Assembly (NCBI GenBank): GCA_963844885.1
Contig: CAWJQA010000012.1
Coordinates: forward strand, 930,001 to 994,000
DNA: 64,000 nucleotides
Source: DATMER01 sp963844885
GTDB taxonomy: Bacteria > Acidobacteriota > Thermoanaerobaculia > Multivoradales > UBA5704
Reading direction: 5' to 3'
Shown: in pieces, positions 1-8,171 of the stretch
Numbering within the stretch: the stretch's first letter is position 1
Layout of the letters: each line of letters begins with the position of its first letter
The notes under the pieces: model-generated
Told to the model about the DNA's origin: nothing
Database searches by the model: none
The model's input: the letters and a program-made list of their open reading frames with translations, nothing else
Made by a program: the position numbers and the translations under genes

Positions 1-306
1 CGGCGGCAACACGACCGACTCGTACGGGCCGATGACCGACGACGGCGCCTTGAGGAAGATCACCGGCTCGGCCGGCATCGGGTTGTCGAGCTCCTTCACA
101 TGCTCGCGGTAGTTGCGGCCGATGCCGACGATCTTGCCGGGCACGACCGGCGACAGGAGCATCATCGGGTCGAAGCGGACGGGATGGCCGAGCTTCCAGT
201 CCGCGGGAGGGGTCTCGAACGGGTCGGAGTCGAGGGCGCGAAGCTCGGCCGAGCCAGGCTGCCGCACCGCGTAGTGGCCTTCATGGGCGATCCGGTAGAG
301 GAGCAT
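1..306 (-). CDS. Fumarylacetoacetate hydrolase family protein (N-terminal part, cut by window edge)
   Basis: Partial gene of 102 codons running off the left edge of the window. The ATG is at 306 on the minus strand and the reading begins MLLYRIAHEGHY. The stretch PGKIVGIGRNYREHVKE around residues 58-73, followed by EPVIFLKAPSSVIGP, is the start of the catalytic domain of the FAH family (2-hydroxyhepta-2,4-diene-dioate isomerase/hydrolase and acylpyruvase types). The short N-terminal module before it is normal for this family. These enzymes hydrolyse or isomerise acylpyruvates using a divalent metal; the metal ligands lie in the missing part, so the substrate cannot be named. It starts 32 bases after btuC and may be the last gene of the B12 operon. 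Its link to B12 is unclear. Confidence 0.8.
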   Translation of the reverse strand, partial: MLLYRIAHEGHYAVRQPGSAELRALDSDPFETPPADWKLGHPVRFDPMMLLSPVVPGKIVGIGRNYREHVKELDNPMPAEPVIFLKAPSSVIGPYESVVLPP

Positions 307-338
307 GGGCGGTATTGTAGGGCGTCAGACATCCGGTT

Positions 339-1322
339 CTACCCCCCTTCCTTCCTCCCGAGCACCAACAGCCAGAGGAAGAACGGTCCGCCGAGGAGCG
401 CGGTCAGGACCCCGACCGGCAGCTCGGCCGGCGCCATCACCGTGCGCGCCGCCACGTCGCAGGTGGCCAGGAAGACGCCGCCTCCCAGCAGGCAGGCGGG
501 GGCGAGGAAGAGATGATCGTGCCCGACCCAGCGGCGGATCATGTGCGGCACCATGAGGCCGACGAAGCCGATCGGGCCGGCTACGGCCACCAGCGCGCCG
601 ATCATGAGAGAAGCCACGCCGAGCACCCGCAGGCGCAGCCGGACGAGGTCCACGCCGCGGCTCGCGGCCAATTCCTCTCCCAAGAGGAGGAGGTTCAGAT
701 CCCAGCGCAGCGCGAGCAGCACCGCCGCGCCGCCCAGCACCCAGGGCGCCGCCCACACCACCTCGCCGTAGCCGACCACGGAGAGCCCGCCCATCATCCA
801 CCTCACCATGCGAAAGGTCTGGGTGGAGTCGGACAGGTATTGAAGGAACAGGATCAGCGCCGAGCACGAGAGGGAGACCGCGATCCCCGCCAGCAAGAGC
901 GTCGCCGTGCTGCCGCGGCGCCAGGCGAGGCCCACGACCAGAGCCGTAGCCGCGATCGCACCCACGAAGCTGGCGAGCGAGACGAGCGGCATGCCCATCA
1001 TGGCACCGGCCTCCTCCAGGCGTAGCGCGAGCACCGCTCCGAGCGCGGCGCCGGTGGCGATCCCCAGGGTATAGGGCTCCGCCAGCTCGTTGCGGAACAG
1101 CGTCTGGAAGGCGAGGCCGGAGACCGCCAGCCCGGCTCCGGCCAGGAGCGCCAGGAGCACCCGCGGCAGGCGGAGCTGGAAGAAGATGGCCGAGGCCGTG
1201 GGCTCGCCGCGGAGCGCGTCGATCAGGGAGACCGGCTGGCTCCCCACCAGCGGCGCCACGGCGAGCACCGCCACCCAGAGCAGGAAAAGGACCAGCAGGG
1301 CCAAGCCGGGACGCGTCTTCAT
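339..1322 (-). CDS. btuC: BtuC/FecCD-family ABC transporter permease (cobalamin uptake)
   Basis: Encodes 327 residues, the usual size for FecCD-type permeases. The first helix (residues 6-25) is followed by GSQPVSLIDALRG and the family signature LRLPRVLLALLAGAGLAVSG near residues 50-70. Further conserved blocks are GIATGAALGAVLAL, LLAGIAVSL and, near residue 260, GPIGFVGLMVPHMIRR, the cytoplasmic segment that docks to the ATPase. The start MKTRPGLA at 1322 was chosen because it lies just 4 bases after the ATPase stop; upstream in-frame codons lie inside the ATPase. It forms the inner-membrane channel with the adjacent ATPase and binding protein. B12 as substrate is inferred from the riboswitch and btuB; sequence alone would also allow a siderophore. 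Confidence 0.88.
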   Translation of the reverse strand: MKTRPGLALLVLFLLWVAVLAVAPLVGSQPVSLIDALRGEPTASAIFFQLRLPRVLLALLAGAGLAVSGLAFQTLFRNELAEPYTLGIATGAALGAVLALRLEEAGAMMGMPLVSLASFVGAIAATALVVGLAWRRGSTATLLLAGIAVSLSCSALILFLQYLSDSTQTFRMVRWMMGGLSVVGYGEVVWAAPWVLGGAAVLLALRWDLNLLLLGEELAASRGVDLVRLRLRVLGVASLMIGALVAVAGPIGFVGLMVPHMIRRWVGHDHLFLAPACLLGGGVFLATCDVAARTVMAPAELPVGVLTALLGGPFFLWLLVLGRKEGG

Positions 1323-1326
1323 CGAG

Positions 1327-2142
1327 TCATCCAGGCCCGAGTTGAAGCAGGGTGACCGGCCGCTCGCCGCCGCGGATGATCTCGAATCGCGTCCGGAAGA
1401 GCCGTTCGAGGAGACCGGGCTCGAGGATCTGGGACGGCGTGCCGCAGGCGAGGACACGGCCGGACGCCAGCGCCAGAAGCCGATCGCCGAGGAGCGACGC
1501 CAGGTTCAGGTCGTGCGTGGCGAGGAGGACGGTGCGGCCGGCCTCCGTGTCCAGCCGCAGCAATCTCAAGAGCAGCTCGGCGAGGTCGCGCTGGTGGCGG
1601 GCGTCCAGATGCAGGGTCGGCTCGTCGAGCACCAGCAGCTCCGATTCCTGGGCCAGAGCCGCGGCGATGAAGGCGGCCTGGCGTTCGCCCCCGGACAGCT
1701 CGTCCACCGGGCGACGGCGGAGGTCCGCGATCCCCACCAGGTCGAGCGCCGCGTCCACGGCGGCGAAGTCCTCCTGCCGCGGCGCGATCTGGAAGGCCGA
1801 GAGGTGAGGGTAGCGGCCGAGGAGCACCACCTCCTCCACGGTGAGAGGGACGCGGGACGGCCGGATCTGCGGCACGTAGGCGATGCGGCGGGCCAGCGCG
1901 CGGCGGGAGAGGGCCGCGAACGGCTCCCCCTCGAAACGGAGGTCGCCCGCGGTGGGGCGGAGCAGGCCGGTGAGGCAGCGCAGAAGCGTGGTCTTGCCGG
2001 CGCCGTTGGGTCCGACCACGGCCAGGCACTCGCCGCGGAGGATGTCGAGGTCGAGCGGACCCAGGATCTCCCGGCCGTCCGGATGCCAGGCGAGGCCGCG
2101 GACGGAGAGGAGCGGCGCGCCCGCCTCGGCCGGCAGCGTCAA
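1327..2142 (-). CDS. btuD: Cobalamin ABC transporter ATP-binding protein
   Basis: 271 residues. It has Walker A GPNGAGKTT, a Q-loop in YVPQIRPSR, signature LSGGERQ, Walker B LLVLDEPT and H-loop ATHD, so it is a complete FecE/BtuD-type ATPase. It powers the btuC channel. The start is taken as TTG at 2142, which overlaps the btuF stop as TTGA and gives a normal-length N-terminus (TLPAEAGAPLLSVRG). The long open frame upstream of this point is antisense-like read-through inside btuF. Overlap with btuF and the 4-base gap to btuC point to one translationally coupled transcript under the upstream riboswitch. Confidence 0.9.
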   Translation of the reverse strand: MTLPAEAGAPLLSVRGLAWHPDGREILGPLDLDILRGECLAVVGPNGAGKTTLLRCLTGLLRPTAGDLRFEGEPFAALSRRALARRIAYVPQIRPSRVPLTVEEVVLLGRYPHLSAFQIAPRQEDFAAVDAALDLVGIADLRRRPVDELSGGERQAAFIAAALAQESELLVLDEPTLHLDARHQRDLAELLLRLLRLDTEAGRTVLLATHDLNLASLLGDRLLALASGRVLACGTPSQILEPGLLERLFRTRFEIIRGGERPVTLLQLGPG

Positions 2143-3053
2143 CCGCCCCCCTCTCCGGCCAGCGCCTTGCGCAACTCCGCGTAGAGCTTCGGCAGGCGAG
2201 GCCCGGGAATGGCCGTCCAGTCGCCCGAGAGAATGCGGACCCTCCCGTTGCGGACGGCCGGGATGTTCCCGAGCTGGTCCCAGTCCCGGACGAGCTGGCG
2301 GGCCGCGTCGGGCGAGACCTCTTCCCCCCGTAGCTCGAGGATGACGTCCGGCGCGCGCGCGACCAGCTCCTCCAGGCTGACCTTGGGGTACCGGACCGGG
2401 GCGTCGGCGAAGACGTTCTCCGCGCCGAGCCGATCCAGCAGCTCCTGGTAGAACGTGCCGGGGCCGGCGACGAGCACGTCGGCGAGCCGCCCTTCCTGCC
2501 GTCCGACCGAGAGCACGACCTTGAGACGGCCAGGTAGGGGCCGCGGCGCCAGGCCGGCACGCCACTCGGCCGCGAGGCGGGCTCCGGCGGCGGGGACGCC
2601 GCAACGCTCCGCCACCGTGGTGAAGGAGCGCTCGACGTCCGCCAGCGTCTCGCTCGGGACCGTGAGCACCTCGACGCCCAGCGGCTGCAGCTTGGCCGCC
2701 AGATCCTTCTCGCTCGGCAGAAGCACGGCGAGATCGGGCTTCAACGAAACGATGCGCTCCAGGTTGGCGTTGAACAGCCCGCCGAGCCGCGGCTTGCCCG
2801 CCGCCTCGGGCGGCCAGATGCTGTAGTCGCCGACCCCGGCCACCCGCTCGCCCAACCCCAGCGCGAAGAGGGTCTCGCTGAGGTTCGGAGCCAGAGCCAC
2901 GATCCGCTGAGGAACCGCCGGACCTTTCGGAGAAGGCGCCTCCCCCCGGCAAGCCACCAACGCCAGGAGGAGGACGCAGAGGTTGGAGACGCCCCGAAGT
3001 TTCGGGACCCGGTGAGGTTTCGAGTAACGGACTGGGGCGTCTCTACGGGTCAT
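2139..3053 (-). CDS. btuF: Cobalamin-binding lipoprotein of the B12 ABC transporter
   Basis: 304 residues. After a basic N-terminus comes a hydrophobic stretch ending in the lipobox LALVAC (residues 31-36), so it is predicted to be lipidated and periplasmic. The mature part is a class III substrate-binding protein: PQRIVALAPNLSETLFALG, then GDYSIWPPEA, PDLAVLLPSE and DVILELRGEE, all typical of BtuF. The ATG at 3053 shares one base with the btuB stop (TGATG). It hands B12 from the outer-membrane receptor to BtuCD. The N-terminus is longer than most lipoprotein signal peptides (about 35 residues), so a later start is possible. Confidence 0.88.
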   Translation of the reverse strand: MTRRDAPVRYSKPHRVPKLRGVSNLCVLLLALVACRGEAPSPKGPAVPQRIVALAPNLSETLFALGLGERVAGVGDYSIWPPEAAGKPRLGGLFNANLERIVSLKPDLAVLLPSEKDLAAKLQPLGVEVLTVPSETLADVERSFTTVAERCGVPAAGARLAAEWRAGLAPRPLPGRLKVVLSVGRQEGRLADVLVAGPGTFYQELLDRLGAENVFADAPVRYPKVSLEELVARAPDVILELRGEEVSPDAARQLVRDWDQLGNIPAVRNGRVRILSGDWTAIPGPRLPKLYAELRKALAGEGGG

Positions 3054-4876
3054 CAGAATTCCACCGCGAGGCCGCCGATCCATGTACGGCCCGGCGCCGG
3101 ATAGCCGAGAACCTCCTGGTACTCCTCATCCGCGACGTTTTCGAGCCGCGCATAGGGGGAGAGCCGCGTGAGGGCCTTCCAGCGCGCGGCCAGATCGACC
3201 CGGAGATAGTCCGGATTCACCGTGCGTCCGAAGGTGATCGGGTCGACGTCCGGGCGCTCGCCCACGTACCGGCCTTCCACGTTGAGCGTCCAGTCGCCGG
3301 GCCGGACGGAGAGCACCAGGTTCGAGCTCTTCTCCGGACGGCGCAGCAGCGCGAGGCCGCTGATCCGGTCCTCGGCCTCCAGCCAGGTGGCGTTCCAGCG
3401 CGCGTCGACGATCCCGCGGCGGAAGCCCGCCTCGGCCTCGACTCCGCGGCTGCGGGCGCGGCCCACGTTCACGTTGCGGAAGGCGACGTAGTCGAAGTCG
3501 ATCAGGTTGCGCTGCCGGTTCTCGAACCCGGTCAGGGCCACGCGCCAGCCGCCGGCCTCGCGCTCGATCCCCACCTCGAAACTCGCGCTGTCCTCGGGCT
3601 GGAGACCGGGATTGCCGGTGAACGGGAAGAACAGCTCGCCGAGTGAAGGCGCCCGGAAAGCCTCGCCGTAGCTCGCCCGCAGCCGTATGCCGGCGCCGGC
3701 ATCCAAAACCATACCGGAGCGCAGGCTCGTCTCGCCGCCGTAGACGTCGTTGTCGTCCCGGCGCACCCCGAGGTCGAGGCGGACCGGTCCGCGTCCCCAG
3801 CTCCCCTGGGTGAAGAGGGCCCAGGTACGCTGGTGAGCGCCGTCGAGGTCCGTGCCGAAGCTGGAGCTGCTCGTCACCTCCAGGCGCTCGGCCTCCGAGC
3901 CGAAGGCGATCCACAGATCCTTACTCTGGCGCCAGGTGACCACGGTCCGCCCGCGCAGCCCCTCGGACTCGGTGTCCGAGGCGGTGAAGCCGAAGGGGTC
4001 GTCAGGATCGCGGAACGCCGAATCGAAGTGGGTCTGCGACAACAGCGCCTCCACCTCCCACGTGCCCAGGTCGGCGTTGAAGGGTACCGCCAGCTCCCGC
4101 TCCTTCCAGGAGATGCCGCCCTGCAGGTTCGGCTGGCCGCCGGAGATCGGGACGCCCGTCTCCGAGTCGTTCGACCGCGCCATCAGCCCGAGGCTGACGC
4201 CGGGGCGGACCGTCCAGACGCCGTTCGCCACGATCTCATCGCTGTCGTACCGGCTGTTCTCCAGCTCGCCATGGCCGCGGCGAAGGCTGCCGGTCACGTC
4301 CAGGCGAAACCGGCCGAGATCGGTGCCGGCGGCGAGGCCGCCGCGGTAGTAGCCGTCGCCGCCCGCCTCCGCGCTGACAGTGCCGCCCTGGCGCGAGCCG
4401 GTGAACACCTGCACCACGCCGCCGACCGCGTTGCTGCCGTAGAGCGCGCTGAACGGGCCGCGAGCCACCTCGATGCGCTCGACGCCGTCGGTCGGAATGA
4501 GCTGCCAGTTCGCGCCGCCGAAGTAGGGATCGTTGAGCGGGATGCCGTTCCAGAGCAGAAGCGTCTGCTCGGACTCGGCGCCGCGGACGAAGAGCGAGGT
4601 CTGCTGGCCGGGAGGACCGGCCTGCGGGATGGTCAGGCCCGGAACGGTGGCGATGGCCTCGGACAGCGTATCGGCCTGGCGGGCTTCCAGCTCATCCTGA
4701 CCGATGACGGTGACGGAGGCTGGAACGTCGGCGCGTTCCTCGGAGTCCAGCGAGGCGGAGACCACCACGGTCTCCTCGAACTTCGGAATCACTGTGGGGA
4801 CCGGGGGAGAAGTCTGGGCGATCACCGGAAATCCGCCCCCGAGGATTCCGGCCAGCAAAAGAAGACTGTGGCGCAT
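3053..4876 (-). CDS. btuB: TonB-dependent vitamin B12 receptor
   Basis: 607 residues. The signal peptide MRHSLLLLAGILGGGFPVIAQ is followed by a TonB-box-like segment (FEETVVVSAS, near residues 33-42) and a plug domain with RGAESEQTLLLWNGIPLND and VARGPFSALYGSNAVGG. The rest is a 22-strand-type barrel. The protein ends in IGGLAVEF, a terminal aromatic as expected for outer-membrane insertion. The ATG at 4876 has AGGAG 8 bases upstream, and the longer in-frame start at 5068 falls in the riboswitch. A cobalamin riboswitch immediately upstream and the btuF-D-C genes downstream make B12 or another corrinoid the expected ligand. Confidence 0.92.
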   Translation of the reverse strand: MRHSLLLLAGILGGGFPVIAQTSPPVPTVIPKFEETVVVSASLDSEERADVPASVTVIGQDELEARQADTLSEAIATVPGLTIPQAGPPGQQTSLFVRGAESEQTLLLWNGIPLNDPYFGGANWQLIPTDGVERIEVARGPFSALYGSNAVGGVVQVFTGSRQGGTVSAEAGGDGYYRGGLAAGTDLGRFRLDVTGSLRRGHGELENSRYDSDEIVANGVWTVRPGVSLGLMARSNDSETGVPISGGQPNLQGGISWKERELAVPFNADLGTWEVEALLSQTHFDSAFRDPDDPFGFTASDTESEGLRGRTVVTWRQSKDLWIAFGSEAERLEVTSSSSFGTDLDGAHQRTWALFTQGSWGRGPVRLDLGVRRDDNDVYGGETSLRSGMVLDAGAGIRLRASYGEAFRAPSLGELFFPFTGNPGLQPEDSASFEVGIEREAGGWRVALTGFENRQRNLIDFDYVAFRNVNVGRARSRGVEAEAGFRRGIVDARWNATWLEAEDRISGLALLRRPEKSSNLVLSVRPGDWTLNVEGRYVGERPDVDPITFGRTVNPDYLRVDLAARWKALTRLSPYARLENVADEEYQEVLGYPAPGRTWIGGLAVEF

Positions 4877-4981
4877 TTGTCGTGCTCCTGAAAAGAGCGA
4901 CGCCCCACCGGGTAGTTGGGTGGGGCGGCTGGAGCATGGGCGCGCCAGAGCCTCCCCCGCGCCCCGCGGGTGGCGTCGGAC

Positions 4982-5192
4982 GGCTCGGCAGGTCTCCTGG
5001 CTTCCGGATCTTCCTACTCCCGGGCCTTCCCACACGGGTAACCGCCAGCTCGCTCGCTGGCGATCCACCCGTGCAGTGGCGCGTTCCGGTTTCGTTCCCG
5101 GTTACAGTGGCGGGGGCCGCGCCGGATTCTCACCGGCTTCCCTATCAAGACTGGAGGACTCGTGCGAGGAGCCTCCTGTCACCGCACCGTCG
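4982..5192 (-). promoter_or_regulatory. Cobalamin (AdoCbl) riboswitch
   Basis: On the minus strand the leader contains GGGAAGCCGGTGAGAATCCG and then CCCGCCACTGTAACCGGG, the two most conserved stretches of the cobalamin riboswitch core. The 3' B12 box AGCCAGGAGACCTGCC is at about 4987-5002. About 105 bases separate the B12 box from the btuB ATG, enough for an expression platform; I did not identify a clear terminator or SD-sequestering helix. It is expected to repress the operon when adenosylcobalamin is abundant. Confidence 0.95.
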
Positions 5193-5259
5193 GGTCTGTC
5201 AAAGGGGGGCCTCCCACAGCGGGAGGACCCGGAGAACGAAGCATACCGCGGATCGCGGT

Positions 5260-5751
5260 TTATTGCGGCGGCGCGTTGCTGACGAACCGGGCCGGGATGC
5301 CCTGGGTCTCCCCCGGCTGCACGAACTGCTTGATCGAATAGCTCTCCTGGGCCTGGCGCTGCTGGTACAGATTGTTGAGCGCCTGGGCGGTGGCGGAATC
5401 GCCGTCGCCTTTCCCCTGGCCACCCTGCTGCTCGGCGTCCGGATTGGCGGCGTCGTTGGCCGACCAGCCGAGGAGGATGGTGTTCTTCTCGATCACCTTG
5501 CCGTAGCCGCCGAGCTCGGCGTCGGACTGCACGCTCTCGATCTCCGCCTTGCGCACGCCGATCCAGTTGCCGACGTCGGTCATCAGGAGGACGATATTCC
5601 GGTCGAACGCCGCTTCCTGGGGCTGATACGCCGTCTCCAGGACGCTGCCGTTCGTGAGCGTCACGGTGTAGACCTCGGCCATCACCGGGGTCGCCGGGAG
5701 CGCCAAGAGCGCCAGGAGCGCGAGGACGGAAAGGGCGAGAGATCTGCGCAT
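5260..5751 (-). CDS. Secreted protein of unknown function
   Basis: 163 residues. The N-terminus MRRSLALSVLALLALLALPATPVMA is a clear Sec signal peptide (cleavage near residue 25). The mature part starts with a compact beta-rich stretch, VYTVTLTNGSVLETAYQPQEA, then a loop with NTILLGWS, a Gly/Gln/Asp-rich linker and a Gln-rich helix. I recognise no named domain. The ATG has AGGAGG 6 bases upstream. It stands alone on the minus strand between the riboswitch (67 bases downstream) and the glycosylase gene, so it is probably its own transcription unit. Confidence 0.75.
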   Translation of the reverse strand: MRRSLALSVLALLALLALPATPVMAEVYTVTLTNGSVLETAYQPQEAAFDRNIVLLMTDVGNWIGVRKAEIESVQSDAELGGYGKVIEKNTILLGWSANDAANPDAEQQGGQGKGDGDSATAQALNNLYQQRQAQESYSIKQFVQPGETQGIPARFVSNAPPQ

Positions 5752-5802
5752 GGAACCTCCTGCAGTGAGAGCTGCGGTGAAAGCCGCATCGCGAAGCTCG
5801 TA

Positions 5803-6477
5803 TCAGTGTAACACGGCAAGCTGTTCCCGGAGCTGGCTGCGAAAGAGAGACGCGCCGCCGTGCGCCGGATGGCGGACCGCCGGAGCCTCGATCCCGACAG
5901 CCTCCAGGGCAGCCTGGGCGGTGCGGCCGACCGCGACCAGCCGCGCGCCGTCCACCTCCTCCAGGAGCCGTTCGAGGACATGCAGGTTCTCCCGGACCAT
6001 GCCGCGCTCGGGCAGCCGGTTCGTGAGCGGTCCGGAAGGGCGCCAGGGATGCCAGGGGAAGGTGTTCCAGAGGAGGACGCCATCGGGAGAGCCGCCGATC
6101 GCATCCCACACCACGCTCCCTGAAGGCTCCAGCCACAGCGCCGGATTCCGGCTGGTGGGGCGGAAAGGAGGATCGGCGGCCCAGGCGAGGCGGCGGCCGT
6201 CCGCACCGCAGAGCTGGCGCTCGCTGGTGAACGCGATGCCGGAGAAGCGTCCACCGCGAAACCCGAGAGCCTCGCCGAGCAGCACCAGCCGAGGCCGGCC
6301 GACCCGCTCCAGATAAGCCTCCAGGTTGCGCCGCCGCTGCCGGAAGCCGCCCGGCTGATCGAGGTCCGGATCCTCGTCCCGGTAGGGATTGCAGACGCGG
6401 GAAGGCTCGCCGCGAGGGCCCTGGTAGAGACGGCGGAGGAGGGTTTGGGAGATCAGGACGATATGCCGGGGGATCAG
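5803..6477 (-). CDS. Uracil-DNA glycosylase superfamily protein (start codon unclear)
   Basis: Conserved coding runs from about 6456 to 5803. Reading includes RVCNPYRDEDPDLD, then LVLLGEALGFRGGRFSGIAFTSERQL (split here only by position), VLLWNTFPWHP and LVAVGRTAQAALE, ending near residue 220. GEALGFRGGRFSG and NTFPWHP correspond to the catalytic and binding loops of the UDG fold, so a DNA-repair role (uracil excision) is likely. The only ordinary in-frame start, GTG at 6285, would cut off the CNPYRDEDPD block. Upstream there is no ATG, GTG or TTG; the frame runs open into the tRNA-Arg gene. CTG codons at 6477 and 6456 are the best remaining candidates. A lost base near the 5' end is the other explanation. 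Confidence 0.7.
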   Translation of the reverse strand: MIPRHIVLISQTLLRRLYQGPRGEPSRVCNPYRDEDPDLDQPGGFRQRRRNLEAYLERVGRPRLVLLGEALGFRGGRFSGIAFTSERQLCGADGRRLAWAADPPFRPTSRNPALWLEPSGSVVWDAIGGSPDGVLLWNTFPWHPWRPSGPLTNRLPERGMVRENLHVLERLLEEVDGARLVAVGRTAQAALEAVGIEAPAVRHPAHGGASLFRSQLREQLAVLH

Positions 6478-6478
6478 G

Positions 6479-6555
6479 TGGTGCGCCCTAGAGGATTCGA
6501 ACCTCTGACCTACAGCTCCGGAGGCTGTCGCTCTATCCAGCTGAGCTAAGGGCGC
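6479..6555 (-). tRNA. tRNA-Arg (anticodon CCG), CCA encoded
   Basis: 77 bases on the minus strand. The acceptor stem GCGCCCT pairs with AGGGCGC, the discriminator is A, and the 3' CCA is encoded at 6481-6479. The anticodon loop reads CTCCGGA, giving CCG. The T loop is TTCGAAT. It is the 3'-most of three tandem tRNA genes. Confidence 0.96.
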
Positions 6556-6578
6556 GTGTCGAAACGCTGTGGAGAACT

Positions 6579-6655
6579 TGGCCTGCCTGGAGGGATTCGA
6601 ACCCCCGACCCGCGGCTTAGAAGGCCGCCGCTCTATCCAACTGAGCTACAGGCAG
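6579..6655 (-). tRNA. tRNA-Arg (anticodon TCT), CCA encoded
   Basis: 77 bases on the minus strand. Acceptor CTGCCTG pairs with CAGGCAG; the discriminator is G followed by encoded CCA. The anticodon loop CTTCTAA gives TCT, which reads AGA/AGG. It lies 23 bases upstream of tRNA-Arg(CCG). Confidence 0.96.
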
Positions 6656-6694
6656 CCGTTTCGCGGTTCCGGCGAGACCCGGGCGCTGTCGGTA

Positions 6695-6768
6695 TCGGGG
6701 CGCCCAGATTTGAACTGGGGACCCCCTGCGCCCAAGGCAGGTGCGCTACCAGGCTGCGCTACGCCCCG
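6695..6768 (-). tRNA. tRNA-Pro (anticodon TGG), CCA not encoded
   Basis: 74 bases on the minus strand. Acceptor CGGGGCG pairs with CGCCCCG, the anticodon loop is CTTGGGC (TGG) and the T loop is TTCAAAT. Unlike its two neighbours the 3' end reads A-TAC, so CCA must be added enzymatically. Confidence 0.95.
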
Positions 6769-6818
6769 ACGAAAACGCGCAGCAGAGTGTACGCATTCCT
6801 TCCCGGGGGTGTCAAACG

Positions 6819-8120
6819 TCACTTCACCTGGAGCAGTCGGACGTCGCTCGCCACCGGTCCCGCCGGGACGTCCACACCCGACACGACGTAGTACTGGCCG
6901 GCCGCGGGGAAGGTGTGCGTCACCACCCTCCCCGCGCCGATCGGGCCGATACTGCCGTCGCCGAAGTCCCAGTGGTAGCGGTAGTTGAGGCTCACGTAGG
7001 GCTCCACCGCGGAGCTCACGAGCAGGCACGTCCGCCCCTTGCAGACGGTGCGGATGGGGGCGTAGGTGTCGTTCGGGTGGCGGGCGGGGAACGACAGCCG
7101 CGCCAGGTAGTCCGTGACCACCGGCCGCTCCGTCCGGTCCTCCCGGTAGACTCCGCGCAGCTCCCCCGGAGAGTCGACGTCCTTGTAGACGAAGGCCGCC
7201 GTCCATTTGAACAGGCTGTGTACCGGCGGGCCCGGGCAGACCTCGCAGCCCGACAGATAGCCGCCGGACCCCGTCAGGGCCTCGACAACGCTCCGCAGCC
7301 GGTCCCGCTGCGCCTCCTCGCTGACGCCGTGGCCCACCCGCCAGCCGAGCTCGGTCAACCAGAGCGGCTTGCCCACGTTCGACGGGCTGCGGCCCTGAAA
7401 GATGGCGAGCTGGCTCTCGATCTGGGCCAGCAGGTCCAGGACGGACTGGTCGTCCCGCGCGTTGCCGTGGAAGGAGACGACGTCCAGGAACGAGAACGCC
7501 GGGCCGTCCGGGTAGACGACCTCCTCGAGCTGGCGGAAGACGTCGACGGTCCTCGCGTCCGGCTGGCTCGACGTGACCGGCCCCACCACCAGGGTGCCGG
7601 GCGCGTACTTGCGGATCTGGATCGCGGCGGCCCGCAGGTAGTCCACGTAGCGGGGGAACGACCACAGATCCCCGTCCCAGCCGACCCCGGGGCCGTCGTC
7701 CTCCAGGTTCGGCTCGTTCCACACTTCGTAGGCGTGAATGCGCCCGGCATAGCGCGCCGCCACCCGGCGGACGTACCGCTGCCACCAGCCGATCTCCGAA
7801 GGCGGCCGGGTGCCGTTGGCGTTGCTTCCGGCCCAGACCGGCGCCGTGCTCAACACCGCGAGGACTTTCAAATTCCTGTCGCGGGCGCTCCGGACCACCG
7901 CATCCGTAGTGCGCCAGTCCCACACGCCCTCCCGCGGGTTCACCTCGCGCCAGGGGAGGGTGAGGCGCACCCAGCCGGCGTTGGCCGCCCGGATCAGGGC
8001 GAGATCCCGGGCCTGAACGTTGATCCCGATGCTGAGGGGCTGCGAGTAGGCGACGCCGTCCAGCACCACCGCGGACGCCGCGGGTGCCACGAGAAACAAG
8101 AGGACGGCGAGTCTTCTCAT
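6819..8120 (-). CDS. Secreted TIM-barrel glycoside-hydrolase-like protein with PKD domain
   Basis: 433 residues. The signal peptide MRRLAVLLFLVAPAASA is followed by a clan-A-type (GH5/GH39-like) barrel. Residues WVRLTLPWREVNPREG (about 50-65), YEVWNEPN with likely acid/base Glu136, and PLWLTELGW with likely nucleophile Glu257 mark it. The last 80 residues form a PKD-like domain (YHWDFGDGS). It is probably exported and acts on a polysaccharide, but the substrate is unknown. The ATG at 8120 was preferred over GTG at 8156 because the latter lies inside a terminator hairpin. No strong SD is visible. It is downstream of, and co-oriented with, the TonB receptor. Confidence 0.82.
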   Translation of the reverse strand: MRRLAVLLFLVAPAASAVVLDGVAYSQPLSIGINVQARDLALIRAANAGWVRLTLPWREVNPREGVWDWRTTDAVVRSARDRNLKVLAVLSTAPVWAGSNANGTRPPSEIGWWQRYVRRVAARYAGRIHAYEVWNEPNLEDDGPGVGWDGDLWSFPRYVDYLRAAAIQIRKYAPGTLVVGPVTSSQPDARTVDVFRQLEEVVYPDGPAFSFLDVVSFHGNARDDQSVLDLLAQIESQLAIFQGRSPSNVGKPLWLTELGWRVGHGVSEEAQRDRLRSVVEALTGSGGYLSGCEVCPGPPVHSLFKWTAAFVYKDVDSPGELRGVYREDRTERPVVTDYLARLSFPARHPNDTYAPIRTVCKGRTCLLVSSAVEPYVSLNYRYHWDFGDGSIGPIGAGRVVTHTFPAAGQYYVVSGVDVPAGPVASDVRLLQVK

Positions 8121-8133
8121 GAAGGAGCAGCAG

Positions 8134-8159
8134 GGGGTGCGGCGGAGTCGCCGCACCCC
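8134..8159 (-). terminator. Terminator-like hairpin after the TonB receptor gene
   Basis: A perfect 11-bp inverted repeat (GGGGTGCGGCG / CGCCGCACCCC) with a 4-base loop lies 13 bases after the receptor stop codon. There is no long T tract, so it may only attenuate or protect the mRNA end. It separates the receptor from the hydrolase gene. Confidence 0.6.
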
Positions 8160-8171
8160 TGAGGGGACAGA

